This document shows, one piece after another, positions 53,180 to 64,000 of a DNA stretch of 64,000 bases (within the stretch, counting starts at the first letter, position 1; every line of letters begins with the position of its first letter). The DNA comes from Antedon bifida. Lineage: Eukaryota > Echinodermata > Crinoidea > Comatulida > Antedonidae. The stretch is from NCBI GenBank assembly GCA_963402885.1, contig OY727102.1, positions 6,572,001 through 6,636,000 of the forward strand, written 5' to 3'. Under the pieces are notes generated by a model. It had not been told where the DNA came from. It ran no database searches and was given only the letters and a program-made list of their open reading frames with translations. The position numbers and the translations under genes are program-made.

Positions 53180-54170
53180 CGTTTTTAGTGCTGAATTATG
53201 TTCATGACGTGTGTCTTTCATATAAGATTTACTATAGAGTGTAGCCAGTGTAAACGGAGCTAAATGATGGGTGGGTTGCGATAGTTCGCAGTATAGATTT
53301 ATATTATAGGCGGTCGTGTAAAAACGGTGTATTAAACTAATGTCATTTTGGCTGGTGGTCGTGGTACACCATGACTGAGTTATTCAAAAGTTTGGATAAT
53401 GCACGGGCACGTTGATAGTGATGTTAATTTTTTGCGTAATTTGTTTTTTTTGTGCAGTTTTTCAAGCTCATGGTATTTTAACACTGTAGAATGATTTTGA
53501 ACAATAAACATTTTCTTAAGGGAATTCCCAATACTTTTTCAGTTATAGCATTACTGGTGACAATCAATATTGCAACAACAACTCCGATTTCATAATCAAT
53601 CGAAATAATAAAATGAGTAGCCATGGCTACGGAAAAACAGAACGTAACAATCATGATAAATTTTAAATCTAAAATCTACAGAAATACCCATACACTTTGT
53701 TTTTGTCTTTAATGATTATAAACATTGAATGAAATCTGAAACATAGAAAGTTACCGTAGTATTGTATTTAAGAACGAGTTTATCTCTCTCTCCCCAATGG
53801 TTCAGTTTCTTTCATTATACAACTTTGTACTAAATACATGTTTTAAATTTTGAGCACATTAATACAATAAGGGTTGCAAAATAGCCGCTCCGTGTAATTT
53901 TCCTCCGGGAGCATAAATAAGTAGAATTTAAATTGTGTAAGGGTTCTATTCTGACAGAAAATCAATACGGTTCTATTTATTTATTGCATTGCATATTTTT
54001 CTATTATTTAAAAACTTTCAACTTTTAATTTAAATTTAGTTAAAAGACAAAATAAACTATACTAGACCAATGTTTTGGTTGTTTTAATTAATTGAAAAAA
54101 AGAGGAGTAGGAACAATAATTTATAATACAATATATCTTTTAAAAATACTGACTGATTGACTAATTATAA
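53180..54170. other. AT-rich spacer
   Basis: No gene and no strong repeat recognised. Confidence 0.4.
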
Positions 54171-54290
54171 ATTAATTTGAAACGATAAATGAGGAGAATG
54201 TCATCCCAACCGAGATTCGAACTCGGAACATACTGTTTGATATGCAGATGTTGTAAACACTGGGGCCTTTATGACATTGTTCAAATGTTT
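54171..54290 (-). repeat. Decayed copy of tRNA-like repeat A
   Basis: On the minus strand TTTGAACAATGTCATAAAG, GCCCCAGTG, CATCTGCATATCAAACAG, GTTCGAATCTCGGTTGGG and TTTATCGTTTCAAATTAA follow the order of repeat A, with a large deletion in the D arm. It shows that repeat A is dispersed and not confined to the 48-kb hub. Confidence 0.75.
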
Positions 54291-54815
54291 TAAATGCCTA
54301 CTACTTTTCGGAATAGGGTTACTGATCCAGTTTTCCATTCGCTAGATGGCAGACACAACATGAAAAACATTTGACAAAGATAGAATGAAATAATTCTGAT
54401 ACAGGTATTTTTTTTAAAACGCCGCGATGATCCTATCATGGACGGACGCACTACACGTCTTAGCCCTCGCAAGAACATTAAAGACCTCATCAAAATAAAT
54501 ATTACTAATTAAAATCAGGGAAAAATAAAATGTTAAAAATAAAATGATAAAATAAAATAAAATGTTAAAATACTACCCAAATTATCTTTATCAGACATTA
54601 AAAGTTCTGAAGGTCTCGGGTTGTTTAATACATTTTAAATCAGTATTATCAAATTGTTTTATCAATATTGTAAATAGCTCTAAATTCTTTTCCTGACCCT
54701 ATTAATTTAAACCCGAACTATTATCACGTTAGACGTGCTTGCGATTGTTTGTTCTGATGATACCAAAGTTTAATCATCGGTAATCAATATTACTTTTTAA
54801 AGTAACAATATAATG

Positions 54816-55200
54816 AATGTGCATGCGATTGTTATGTTGTGTTGTCATGGGTACTATTAAAGGTAAATCACTATACATATTAGAAGAAAATGTATACATG
54901 AATGTGCATGTGATTGTTATGTTGTGTTGGCATGGGTACATCAAAAGTAGATCAATATACATTTTAGAAGAAAAAGTACACATGAATGTGCATGTGATTG
55001 TTATGTTGTGTTGCCATGGGTACATCAAAAGTAGATCAATATACATTTTAGAAGAAAAAGTACACATGAATGTGCATGTGATTGTTATGTTGTGTTGCCA
55101 TGGGTACATCAAAAGTAGATCAATATACATTTTAGAAGAAAAAGTACACATGAATGTGCATGTGATTGTTATGTTATGTGGTCATGGGTACTGAACAACG
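54816..55200. repeat. 84-bp minisatellite, about 4.5 copies
   Basis: AATGTGCATGTGATTG starts units at 54816, 54901, 54985, 55069 and 55153, with periods of 84-85. Inner units are nearly identical. As 84 is a multiple of three, long repetitive ORFs appear on both strands; I do not regard them as genes. Confidence 0.9.
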
Positions 55201-57567
55201 ACGTGCAGCTGCCATTGTAATTTTTTTATTATTGTTGTTCTTTAGTAAAGCTCTGAAAATGTTATTGAGTTTCCTTCTGGCATTATTTCTAATGGTTTGC
55301 AAAAGTGTGTGCCATGTCAGCCAAAAAATCAATAAAATTCACGAAATTATATTAAAAATAGTACAAACTAGAAAAGAAATCCTCCACCAAAATAGATGTT
55401 CTTCCTTGAGTTCGTAATATTATTAACAGATTAATATAAAATATGAATTCATTAAAAAAAATACATTATGCAAATAAATAAAGTAATTAAACAACGAAAC
55501 AATCATTAGCCAACTTTTTGTCTTACAGTATGTGGCGTTCACCACTACTTGTATTCATATTTACTTCAAAAGATCAATACATTGTTTCAATAAATCATCC
55601 TATTCATTGTTAGGCCTATTCTGATTTCTTCCCATTAAATCTTTCTGCTTCTGCTCTGCTTTAAATCTATTTTGCAATTTGATCAAGAACAATTTAATGA
55701 ATATAGTATGTTCGTAGAATGTGTTCGTTAAATTTCTTTATGTAATATCCATCTTTTTTTGTAGTTTTCTAATAATTATTATTCAATTTTTTATCAAAAA
55801 CTTTAAACATATAAATAATATAAATGTAGGCTACTGCAGATGATATTTACTACCCTGCTGTAATGTAGTTGTTTGTAAATTTGTTGTTTTTTTTTTGTGT
55901 TTCTTTTTTTAAAGTAGGCCTACGTCCCTATATGGACACACACATGCATAATATACCCGCATATATATCAACACAAAAAATGAAAACAAGATTTGAAATG
56001 ATGATAAAAATGCTTTTCCTAATCCTGTGTTTAGTTTATGTCTCATGGTTATATTAATTGCTTGTCGAGTAAAGACAACTTTAAAGATTTAACCTCTTAG
56101 TAGAGGACCAGCCAATAAGTTCCGTTTATAGAACCAATGTTTGAAAGTGGTTTTGGGATCTTTGATAAATTCTGAACACATTTAGTTTGGGCTCATCACC
56201 CGCTACTTCGAGAACTCCGGGGACCCCTAACCCTAACCCAAACCTCCGTTTTCACCAACGCCTAACTGTTCTTTGTGAAAGAGCCTTGCACCAAAAACAC
56301 CGATTTTAGAGAAGCGCAGCAGACTTCCTTTATGCAACTATCACACATCTGTCACCATTTATGAATCGAGATAATTTTCATTTATACGAACTTTTACATA
56401 TTGTTTCTATTATTTTGCATTTTAGCTGTTGTAGACTGTTTCTGATCTCGTCGTTGTGCACGGATATTGGCACATCTTTCACAAGTACACGCACGCCGTT
56501 GTTTACGGGAAGATACCACATTTCTATCATTCAGGTCACGCTAATGAAGTTTTGATTTGTTTAGTTGCTATTATGTCATTTTTTAGGGGATTACTTTCAG
56601 AGTCGATATCAATTACATCATCGGGTGTATAAGTCGTCTTGTTGGAGCTGGAGTTCGACTGTATCTTATTTTAGTCTAATCACGGCGCCTCAGTATTATA
56701 TTTACTGAATTTGATAGCTTTCTGTAAGAAGTACTATTTATATTCGATGCGAGGTTTTACAACATATTTTTTTAGACCTATAACACCGAAATAGATTCCT
56801 ATCATTTGATTGGATGATTGTATGTGCATACGCTCCACATAGCACGTTGAATTTCAATTTTTACCTGTTGAAGACCAGAACTACGCGCGACCTCCAACAA
56901 CAAGAAGAGGCGATCGATCTCCGGTTGACATTTTTCTCGCGAGTGACGATTAAATTACTAAATTACATGGTGATGTAGACTACCTTCTTTTAGATGTCAT
57001 AACAAAAGAAATTAGGTATCCTAGCCTACCCTATTCCTACGTTTCAATCTCTGTGAATCAAATGTATCACTAGGCCTAGCTCTTCCTTTCAATGTGAATG
57101 GAATGACAATAATTCTACTTAGATGTTAGGCCTATATAAAACAATGATGAACGTTTTTATATCGTGTAAAAGTACAAAAAATTTTATTCGGTGAAAGATG
57201 AAAGATTATATTTTCACGAAACTTATTTATACTATCTCTTGAAATTATTTATATAATCACACTCACAAGCATTCATTATTTGTAGGCCTATGCTATCACT
57301 AAATTTGATAAATAGTTGCGCGTCCCGTCATCCTACATTCTTACGTTCAAACACGGTTTATTGCTTAATAATTTTATTTCAATGTCAGATGTCGTCACAT
57401 GTCACGTGATTTCCACAACACAATGCGTTGAATTCAGCATAAAAGGGCGTTCTTGCAACGATGTTATCATTAACTAAACTCAGCTTATCAATTGCACACT
57501 AGAGAAGGAATTGTACGGTGAGTGTTAAATTATTAATATGTTTATTGTCATATGAAATTTTAAATAA
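55201..57567. other. Gene-free stretch
   Basis: AT-rich, no supported gene. Two tandem CCCTAA units at 56226-56240 are too few to be telomeric. AGGCCT words are frequent from 57,000 onward. Confidence 0.4.
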
Positions 57568-58867
57568 TCTATATATAAATTTACGTAAGGGCAAAATTCG
57601 GTAAATCGCGCCTTACTTCTATAATTTTTACTCGATGGTATATAAAGTTGGTTCGTACGTTCGGCACTGATTTTAACCACCTGATGTAACCCTGTTTACT
57701 AATTAAATTAAGTTAAATAATTAGTTATTGACGATTAAAACGAATTTAGGTTCAACGATTTGCCCAAATAGGGGTGTTTTCCGATCGTGGTATACACTGT
57801 CTAATGGATGTCCATCTTAAAAAATACCCGCCACAAAAATGCGAGGAGGCTTCGCATTTCCTATCTCCTCCTACGATAATTGTTTTTAATAGCTGAAAAC
57901 CGGTTGAACAGCTAGAGTACACCATCATAATGTTGAAGACAGGTCGATGTTCTTAAAAAAATACTATTTTGATAGATTTAATATACGATTATACAAATGT
58001 ATTGATTTGCGATGAATGGAACATCCCAATCTCTCAGTCTGCCAGAGTTTGGTTTAACACAAGTAGGTAAATTTATGAGCCCTTGGTTTAACACATACGG
58101 TAGGTGAATATATGGGCCCTTTGAGAATAAACTTGCAATACTTTGACTATTTTTAGTCCTCATTTGAATCGAACATTTCTTACTGTGAACGTTCGTACTG
58201 TTAGATGTAATATAAAAATATATACAGATAAACTTTATTACTGAGATTGTGGATAGGCTCTACTGTTAGATATATAAACACATTATTATATACAAATAAA
58301 CTTAACAGTTCCTTCTCAACGTTTGTATTAATTAATAACTGCCAATAATATAAACGTCGTAGTGGTGTATCGTGACATGTACTTTAATATTTCAATCGAT
58401 TATGACAGTGACAGTTTAAACAAAGTATTAAGTCGCAAATGTTTTACTGTATTTAGAGGTATATTATTTATAGGCCTATAAAACATGAAAAAAATATTTC
58501 GTTACTGAGTGGATAAAGAATATATTTAAAAATTGTTCCTCTTTGTACCTATCCGCTTTCCCATCCCTCAACCCTAATGTTACATACAAAACACAAATTG
58601 GGTTTCTTTAAATGAGTCCAAATCAAAAATTTGGACTCATTTTGTGATAAGTTTCTCCTTCGGAAGTAATTCCCAGGGTGCTAATTTTAGTTGACTACAT
58701 AAATCATCGTGTCTATTTATTCGTTTCTGTAAACGACAATGTATTATAGTCCTGCGGTACGTACATTTGAAATCGCCAGTTTTGTTACGATGAAATTACT
58801 GTGTATTCGAAAACCATCTGTGGGCAGGACCTAGATGGTACGCGAGCGAAGCGAGCGTACCATCTAG
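57568..58867 (+). mobile_element. Non-autonomous Helitron-like element
   Basis: The 5' end A|TCTATATATAAATTTACG is shared with 52159. The 3' end has a strong hairpin (CCTAGATGGTACGC, GAGCGAAGCGA, GCGTACCATCTAGG) and stops at CTAG (58864-58867). A TC start, a GC-rich hairpin just before a CTRR end and no terminal inverted repeats are Helitron hallmarks. The base after CTAG is G, not the usual T, possibly because the next element inserted at this point. No replication-helicase ORF lies inside, so it would depend on a helper. Confidence 0.6.
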
Positions 58868-61800
58868 GGCTGGTATTCATGAAAGGGGACTATCTTTAGT
58901 CCTGGACTATCCTTAGTCCTGGACTATCTAGTCCAGGACTAAGGATAATCCTGGACTATCCTTGATATCGTATTCATGAAACCTGGACTAACTAGTCCTG
59001 GATTAAGCCATGGAAAATTACAGCAGCTAGGTGGTCCATGATGTTTCCTTCTAAACTTGTTCTAAACACGCTAGCATTGCATTCGCGTACTACGCGTCCA
59101 GGGTATAATTTACCCTGCACAAGTTCAACTAGAGGTCAGATTATAGGTTCTGCACACACAGTACGTGTACACGTGTGACAGATGCCTGATGAATAAATAG
59201 TAACATAAAACAACCAATTTTGCCATTAAACCAGAAGCATAAATGAAATTATTGGAAAACAAAGTAAGTCTTGAATATTTCAAGAAGACTCTTGTGTAAT
59301 TTTATTTGAATTTCATGTAAAGAAATTGAATTTTAAGGCGAACTTCAGGCCTAGCATATGATGATATGCCTAGCTAGCTATAGCCTAGTATAGGCCTAGC
59401 CTATTCCTACCCACTATTCTACCTATAGTCCTAGGCCTACACTAATTTCACTAAAAATATGGCCTATTACCTAGGCCTAGGCTAGTTCCAGTAGTAACTA
59501 CTGTCTACTCTTTTCTTTAGATCTAGACTAGCCTAGGCCCTAGCTAACTACTACTAGCTAGGCCTATATTATATATAGGAGGATTATAGGCAGACTCCTA
59601 CTACTACTAGGCCTAGTAGTAGTACTACTAATTTTGTCCTTTTTTATGGATGCATCATTTGTTATTAATTGATCTGTTACAGTAGTAGGTTGATTCATAA
59701 TAATAATAATATGATGATTAAATTAAAAAAAACTAGGCCTAACCTAGCTAGCTGCAACCTTGTCCATATAGTTCCTACTACGTAACTAGAGTAGAGCAAT
59801 AGCCTGCCTTCTACTAGCTACTGACCAGGGTAGTCTCTCCTGGTAGTAGGCATAACAATAACATATGCATTATTTATTTGAAGATGTGTTTCTAAGATTT
59901 ACAATGAGATATCACATTTAAATAGTGCACTACCTTATATATAATTATTTCAAATGTTTTATTTATTTTTGTTAAATGGTGAACCTAAACAGCATACAGT
60001 ATGCATGATGACCATAATTCAAGGGGCCCTCATATAAATTACATAAAACAAACAAATAAATATAGCAAAGCAAACAAAAAACAGAGAAATAAGAAAAACA
60101 TGTTCAAAAGAAATATTGATTATAAAAGGTAATTTCACTGGAAAATATAAAAAAAACAATAATACAGTAATTATTAATTTCCAATATTTATTGTAAATTA
60201 CCTTTTTTTTATCTACACAGATTTTCAAGTCAGCAAGGCATCAACATTGTTTAAAGACTGATTAAATTAAATACTGTTATTAGGACTATACTACTATTTT
60301 CATTGTTGGAGCTGTGGTTGCAAAAGTATAAACTGCAGAATTGAGAATTGGACATAAATAATTCAAGACAAGTCACATGATGACCATCTTTAAGTAACAA
60401 AACTATTTATTTTGATGACAATTGTATATAATATATATTTCAGTCAGGAATTATTTATCTAAATAAAAGTTGGACAGAATGCTGTGATCTGAACATGAAT
60501 GTACTACAGTAATATGGTATTTGAATTTATTTATTTACTGTTTTTGAATAAACAATAGAGTAATTTAAAAAGTTTCATATGTGGTTTTTATATGGATTTT
60601 CTTATTTTCATTTATTACTACACAAGTACAACTTGCTAAAACGTATACAATTGTTTTGATAGTCCTGTTTCTCTCTGCATGATTATTGTGCTCCATCCAG
60701 GTTTGTTAGCAATTGTATCTAAAAAAAAAAAATTTAAATAATGTTAAATTACATCCAAACAGCTTTACAACTGAAAGACAGTACAGATAATAGCGGTAGA
60801 CGATAGACAATTGCTAGCCCTGGCCAATAAAGACTGTAGGCTTACAAGCCTAGATAATTTGTCACAATACTCCACTTCATTTTTGTTTTCAATAATACCT
60901 CTTTAACTTGTACTCGAATAATTATGATAAAAATATCCAGAAAATTAAGCCTTCCCCCTATATAACTATAAAGTGGGTGGATCCAGGATTTTTTTATTCA
61001 ATCCCCCACCCATCTTGTGTAGTTTGCAGGATGCAATTTTTTTAGACAATTTATTAATACATTTTAAATATTTGTCTTTATCTTATTACCTTACTTGACC
61101 AACAGCATCATTCCATGTAGCCTAACTAGGACGGCAGTGGAGGAGGCATGTAATATTGACCAGATATATGTGTTCAGCAGTCTAAACCAATAGAAAAATA
61201 AATGAAATTAAACTATATTATCTAAAAAAATATTGAAACTAATACTAGCCTAGGCCTATTTACATTTATTATGCCAAATTAAAATTAATTCAACAGGTTG
61301 TATATAAATTGTTTTATTTTTATCTTATTAATACCTTACCTGACCAACAGCAGCATTCCATGTAACTTGGACGGTAGTGGAGGCATATAATATTCACCAA
61401 ACATTTGTTCAGCTGTCTAAACCAATACTAATAGAAAAATAAATAAATGATATTAAAATATATACAGTATCTAATATTTACTACTATTAGCCTAGGCCTA
61501 TTGCATTTATTATGCCAAATTAAAATTACTTCAACAGGACGTCCTATGTAAATTGATCCAATATTTTGAAAATACCTAACACTGCATTCCAGTCTAGGCC
61601 TAGACAAGGCATACTAAGTAATACAAGGTATGCCTACAATAGGCTAAGACTACTGTTTACGGACTACCTGATGTAGGGCCTTGCAATGCCCATCGACTTA
61701 GCCAATGGCAGAGTCTAGAGAGGCCTAGTTAATTAGTAGTAGGCCTAGGCTACTAGCCTAGGTACTCTAGCTAGCTAGGCTTACTAAAATACTAGACTTC

Positions 61801-62432
61801 GGCCTAGCTAGCTAGGCTATATCCATCTATCATCATTTTTAACAAAAATTATAATATGTAAAATATATTACAAATTAAGATATATAGAGTGATTTACATC
61901 TTTAAAATAAGTTAAATGTGCGCTTAATGAAGAACAAATCATTTTAACACTAGCAGTATAGGGTGGTTGCTAGGCAATATCGCCCTAAGCAAGCGCTGTC
62001 AGAATTGAAACTGTGGGCCTAGCTTTTGGGCCTAGATTAAACACACTAAATTAACTTACTAAATATAATTTTTCACGCCAGTTTTTTTTACCTTCTAAAG
62101 TACTTTATTATATTAAATATACGTTATATTTACTAATTTGATACAAATAAAAATGATTAATAATATTTTGTTTCTTAAATATGGTTTTAAAGTTGTCACA
62201 CTTGTAACCTACCTTACCTCAGGCCGCCATTTTTTTTTCGAGCTATTCTTGAGATAGTCCAGGACTAACTTTCTTAAACCTACCCCTGGGTGGACTATCT
62301 TTTGCCGGTTTTAGTCCAGGTTTAGTCCAGGTTTAGTCCCCTTTCATGAATACCATTTCAAAATAGTCCAGGACTAAATCCAGAGATAGTCCAGGACTAA
62401 AGTTAGTCCCCTTTCATGAATACCAGCCTAGG
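58868..62432. mobile_element. 3.5-kb DNA transposon with long terminal inverted repeats, no transposase
   Basis: The left end GCTGGTATTCATGAAAGG, continuing with GGACTATCTTTAGTCCTGG and further TAGTCCTGGACTAT subrepeats to about 58990, is mirrored at 62223-62430, which ends CCTTTCATGAATACCAGC. CTAGG flanks both sides and is the likely 5-bp target duplication (58864-58868 and 62431-62435). Long ends made of short subrepeats and a non-coding interior suggest a non-autonomous relative of a cut-and-paste transposon. The family is uncertain; PIF/Harbinger-type is possible, but its 3-bp target site is not evident here. The interior is full of AGGCCT words and has a 240-bp internal duplication. Confidence 0.75.
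61075..61565. repeat. Tandem duplication of about 240 bp inside the transposon
   Basis: The segment containing TTGACCAACAGCATCATTCCATG, GTCTAAACCAATAG, AGCCTAGGCCTATT and TATGCCAAATTAAAATTA occurs at 61081-61300 and again at 61329-61555 in the same order, with moderate divergence. Confidence 0.8.
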
Positions 62433-62435
62433 TCA

Positions 62436-63660
62436 TCTAGGTTATTTAATTAATGTAGTCAAACAACCGTCGTGTATATGTTAAAGGTCAGGTGCGAGCA
62501 AAAAATTTCTATTGATCATACATTCCAATAATTATCTATCTATAGTTTCCCCTATGTTTCATAATTTTTGGGATTTTATTTGTGTTACACGAGCTTGTTG
62601 AAAAAAGTGGGGGGATAGTTCAAATTACACAGTAAAATCTCTATTCTTTTGTACACAAATTTTGTAAATAGAGAGGCATTTTAAAAAGCTATGAAAACTA
62701 AACGGTGTGGTAAAAAATGTTATCAGATGACTAAATATAGGTAATATAACTTGAATTTTACATTTCTGGTATTTTTATTCAACTTCAGATTTTTATTTTC
62801 ATGTTATAGCAAAAATTATCCACCGTATATCCACCATCTTTTTTCACCTTCTAGGGAGTCACCAGACATGTTATTACATTAGGTTAACTACCTAACTACT
62901 GAAAAAAAGTATTCCTGGTTTTTATGGCAGAATATTGCCAAATTTTGTATTTGACCATATTAAGGGAAATTCATATTTTTTCGTCTTGATTTCTGTTACA
63001 AATATTTGATTTATGTACAATTAACCAGATATTATATTTAAAATTCATGCCTGTACCTGAGCTTTAAGTTCTGTTAATGTCTGCATATCAAGCAGAAAAT
63101 TCCGGTCTCGAATCTAGGCTTTGTCTGCTTTTCTCATTTTATTCAACTGTTTGAAAATTATTTAATTATTCGTTAATTATAGATCATTGTAGATGGCGCA
63201 ATACAAACACAGAGACAACTTGGTTACTGCTTAATTTTAATGCGTTGACCTGATATGATCTTCAACGATTAACTGCAATAGTAATCAACAACATAAGATA
63301 AAGGGGCTAGACCAGAACTAGGCCTAGGCTAGCATAAACATAAACATATCAAAACATGTAAACTCAATCAAAGGGGTACAGATATTTACCGTACAGTTGA
63401 ATGTCCCTGACATGGACAACTACATTGATTATTCATTAATGTTTAATAGCTTCTATGTGATTGTTTTATACTGCAAATAATTAGTTTAGCCAACATCAAC
63501 ATGCTTACATGGGCGCAGCCATATTAATTTCCCTTGACCACCCTTTCCAATTAGAGGGCGACAAACACAAAATAATAAAGACAGTTGGCATTAACACCCA
63601 CCCCCAATTGCGAAACTATAAGCAATTCAACAACACAAATGCCAAAGAGAAACAATAAAA
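62436..63660. other. Spacer with decayed tRNA-like fragment
   Basis: Mostly AT-rich and gene-free. At 63079-63140 CTGCATATCAAGCAG followed by GGTCTCGAATCTAGG and TTTTCTCATTTTATTCAACTG is a worn fragment of tRNA-like repeat A. The last 200 bp before 63660 could hold the 3' LTR of the BEL/Pao element, but I could not define its edges. Confidence 0.45.
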
Positions 63661-63666
63661 ATGTTC

Positions 63667-64000
63667 TTAATTCTCAACAAGTATGCAAAGTTTAGCAACT
63701 GGTCTCTCCAGCACTGATGATTTTGTTCTAACGCGACATGACCGTACGTCTCCCTTCTTGTCTTTAAATAACGTTTCAACTATCGCCATCAGCCAATGAT
63801 TTCGGGGAGCTGATTTATCAACAATTAACACAACATCTCCAACTGTCACATTTCTTCTTTGTCTCTGCCATTTCACTCTTTCCCGGAGAGTTACTAAGTA
63901 CTCTTTCCTCCATCTGCACCAAAAGACAACCACCAGGTGCTTAACATGTCTCCATCGTTTTCTGGCGTATGTATCCGTGGTGACAAACACGCCTGAAAAT
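63667..64000 (-). CDS. BEL/Pao retrotransposon polyprotein, C-terminal end (partial)
   Basis: The frame is open to the window edge and reads TTDTYARKRWRHVKHLVVVFW, RWRKEYLVTLRERVKWQ, NVTVGDVVLIVDKSAPRNHW, then VRVRTKSSVLERPVAKL to a stop at 63667. This is the domain that follows the integrase in BEL/Pao LTR retrotransposons (DUF5641-type; R-W-x-x-V, F-W-x-R-W-x-x-E-Y, G-D-V-V-L, P-R-x-x-W, R-P-x-x-K-L). Protease, reverse transcriptase and integrase would lie beyond the right edge. The frame has no break in the visible part, so this may be a recent copy. Confidence 0.9.
   Translation of the reverse strand, partial: FSGVFVTTDTYARKRWRHVKHLVVVFWCRWRKEYLVTLRERVKWQRQRRNVTVGDVVLIVDKSAPRNHWLMAIVETLFKDKKGDVRSCRVRTKSSVLERPVAKLCILVEN

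Noticed and set aside
54774..55194. 125-codon repetitive ORFs on both strands
   Set aside because: Product of the 84-bp tandem repeat, whose period is a multiple of three.
56226..56240. CCCTAACCCTAACCC as an interstitial telomere
   Set aside because: Only two and a half units; expected by chance or from a short simple repeat.
1..64000. CRISPR arrays, bacterial operons or prophage
   Set aside because: The regularly spaced repeats seen have short fixed periods without unique spacers, and all genes and elements are eukaryotic in type.

Overview
This window is animal nuclear DNA, AT-rich and gene-sparse. It most likely comes from an invertebrate deuterostome such as an echinoderm. The support for that is indirect: the palindromic word AGGCCT (usually inside TAGGCCTA) recurs about 40 times by eye, the mobile elements are metazoan families (Penelope-like, BEL/Pao, LINE, Helitron-like, tRNA-derived SINEs), and the main genes are immunoglobulin-superfamily (IgSF) membrane receptors. 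No species can be named from the sequence alone.

Positions 1-41,320 hold a cluster of type I membrane receptors. Seven genes each encode, in one uninterrupted reading frame, a signal peptide, three Ig domains, a stalk, one transmembrane helix and a cytoplasmic tail: 784, 521, 503, 447 and 605 residues on the plus strand (2961-23907), then 606 and 549 residues on the minus strand (32938-41320). At the left edge there is a broken third Ig domain, followed by a 212-residue membrane protein with a signal peptide and tail but no Ig domain. The ectodomains are clearly related. All seven share an extra cysteine pair that brackets the second Ig domain. The tails differ: ITIM-like tyrosine motifs (212, 784, 605 and 549 aa proteins, and one in the 606 aa protein), an SDYMNM motif as in CD28 (784), YVDM plus an ITAM-like pair (606), NPLY (503), and a protein phosphatase 1 docking motif RVxF in three tails (521, 447, 605). 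The set resembles a paired activating/inhibitory receptor cluster built from intronless genes. I regard this as the most interesting system in the window.

Positions 41,300-46,450 contain no intact gene. They hold two related inverted-repeat elements, a roughly 150-bp repeat carrying TGACGTCA palindromes, a 21-bp minisatellite and a LINE reverse-transcriptase scrap. A papain-like cysteine protease gene with a C-terminal zinc ribbon lies on the minus strand at 46457-47990. It has a frameshift and its 5' end is cut off by repeats.

Positions 48,000-51,200 form a nested insertion hub built around (TA)n tracts. It contains tRNA-like repeats of two kinds, a nearly perfect 640-bp palindrome from a Penelope-like retroelement with a GIY-YIG endonuclease and hammerhead-ribozyme cores, and a second hammerhead-like core.

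Positions 51,200-64,000 contain a tRNA-derived SINE, a LINE fragment, an 84-bp minisatellite, a Helitron-like element that ends in a strong hairpin, a 3.5-kb element with long terminal inverted repeats abutting it, and the 3' end of a BEL/Pao retrotransposon running off the right edge.
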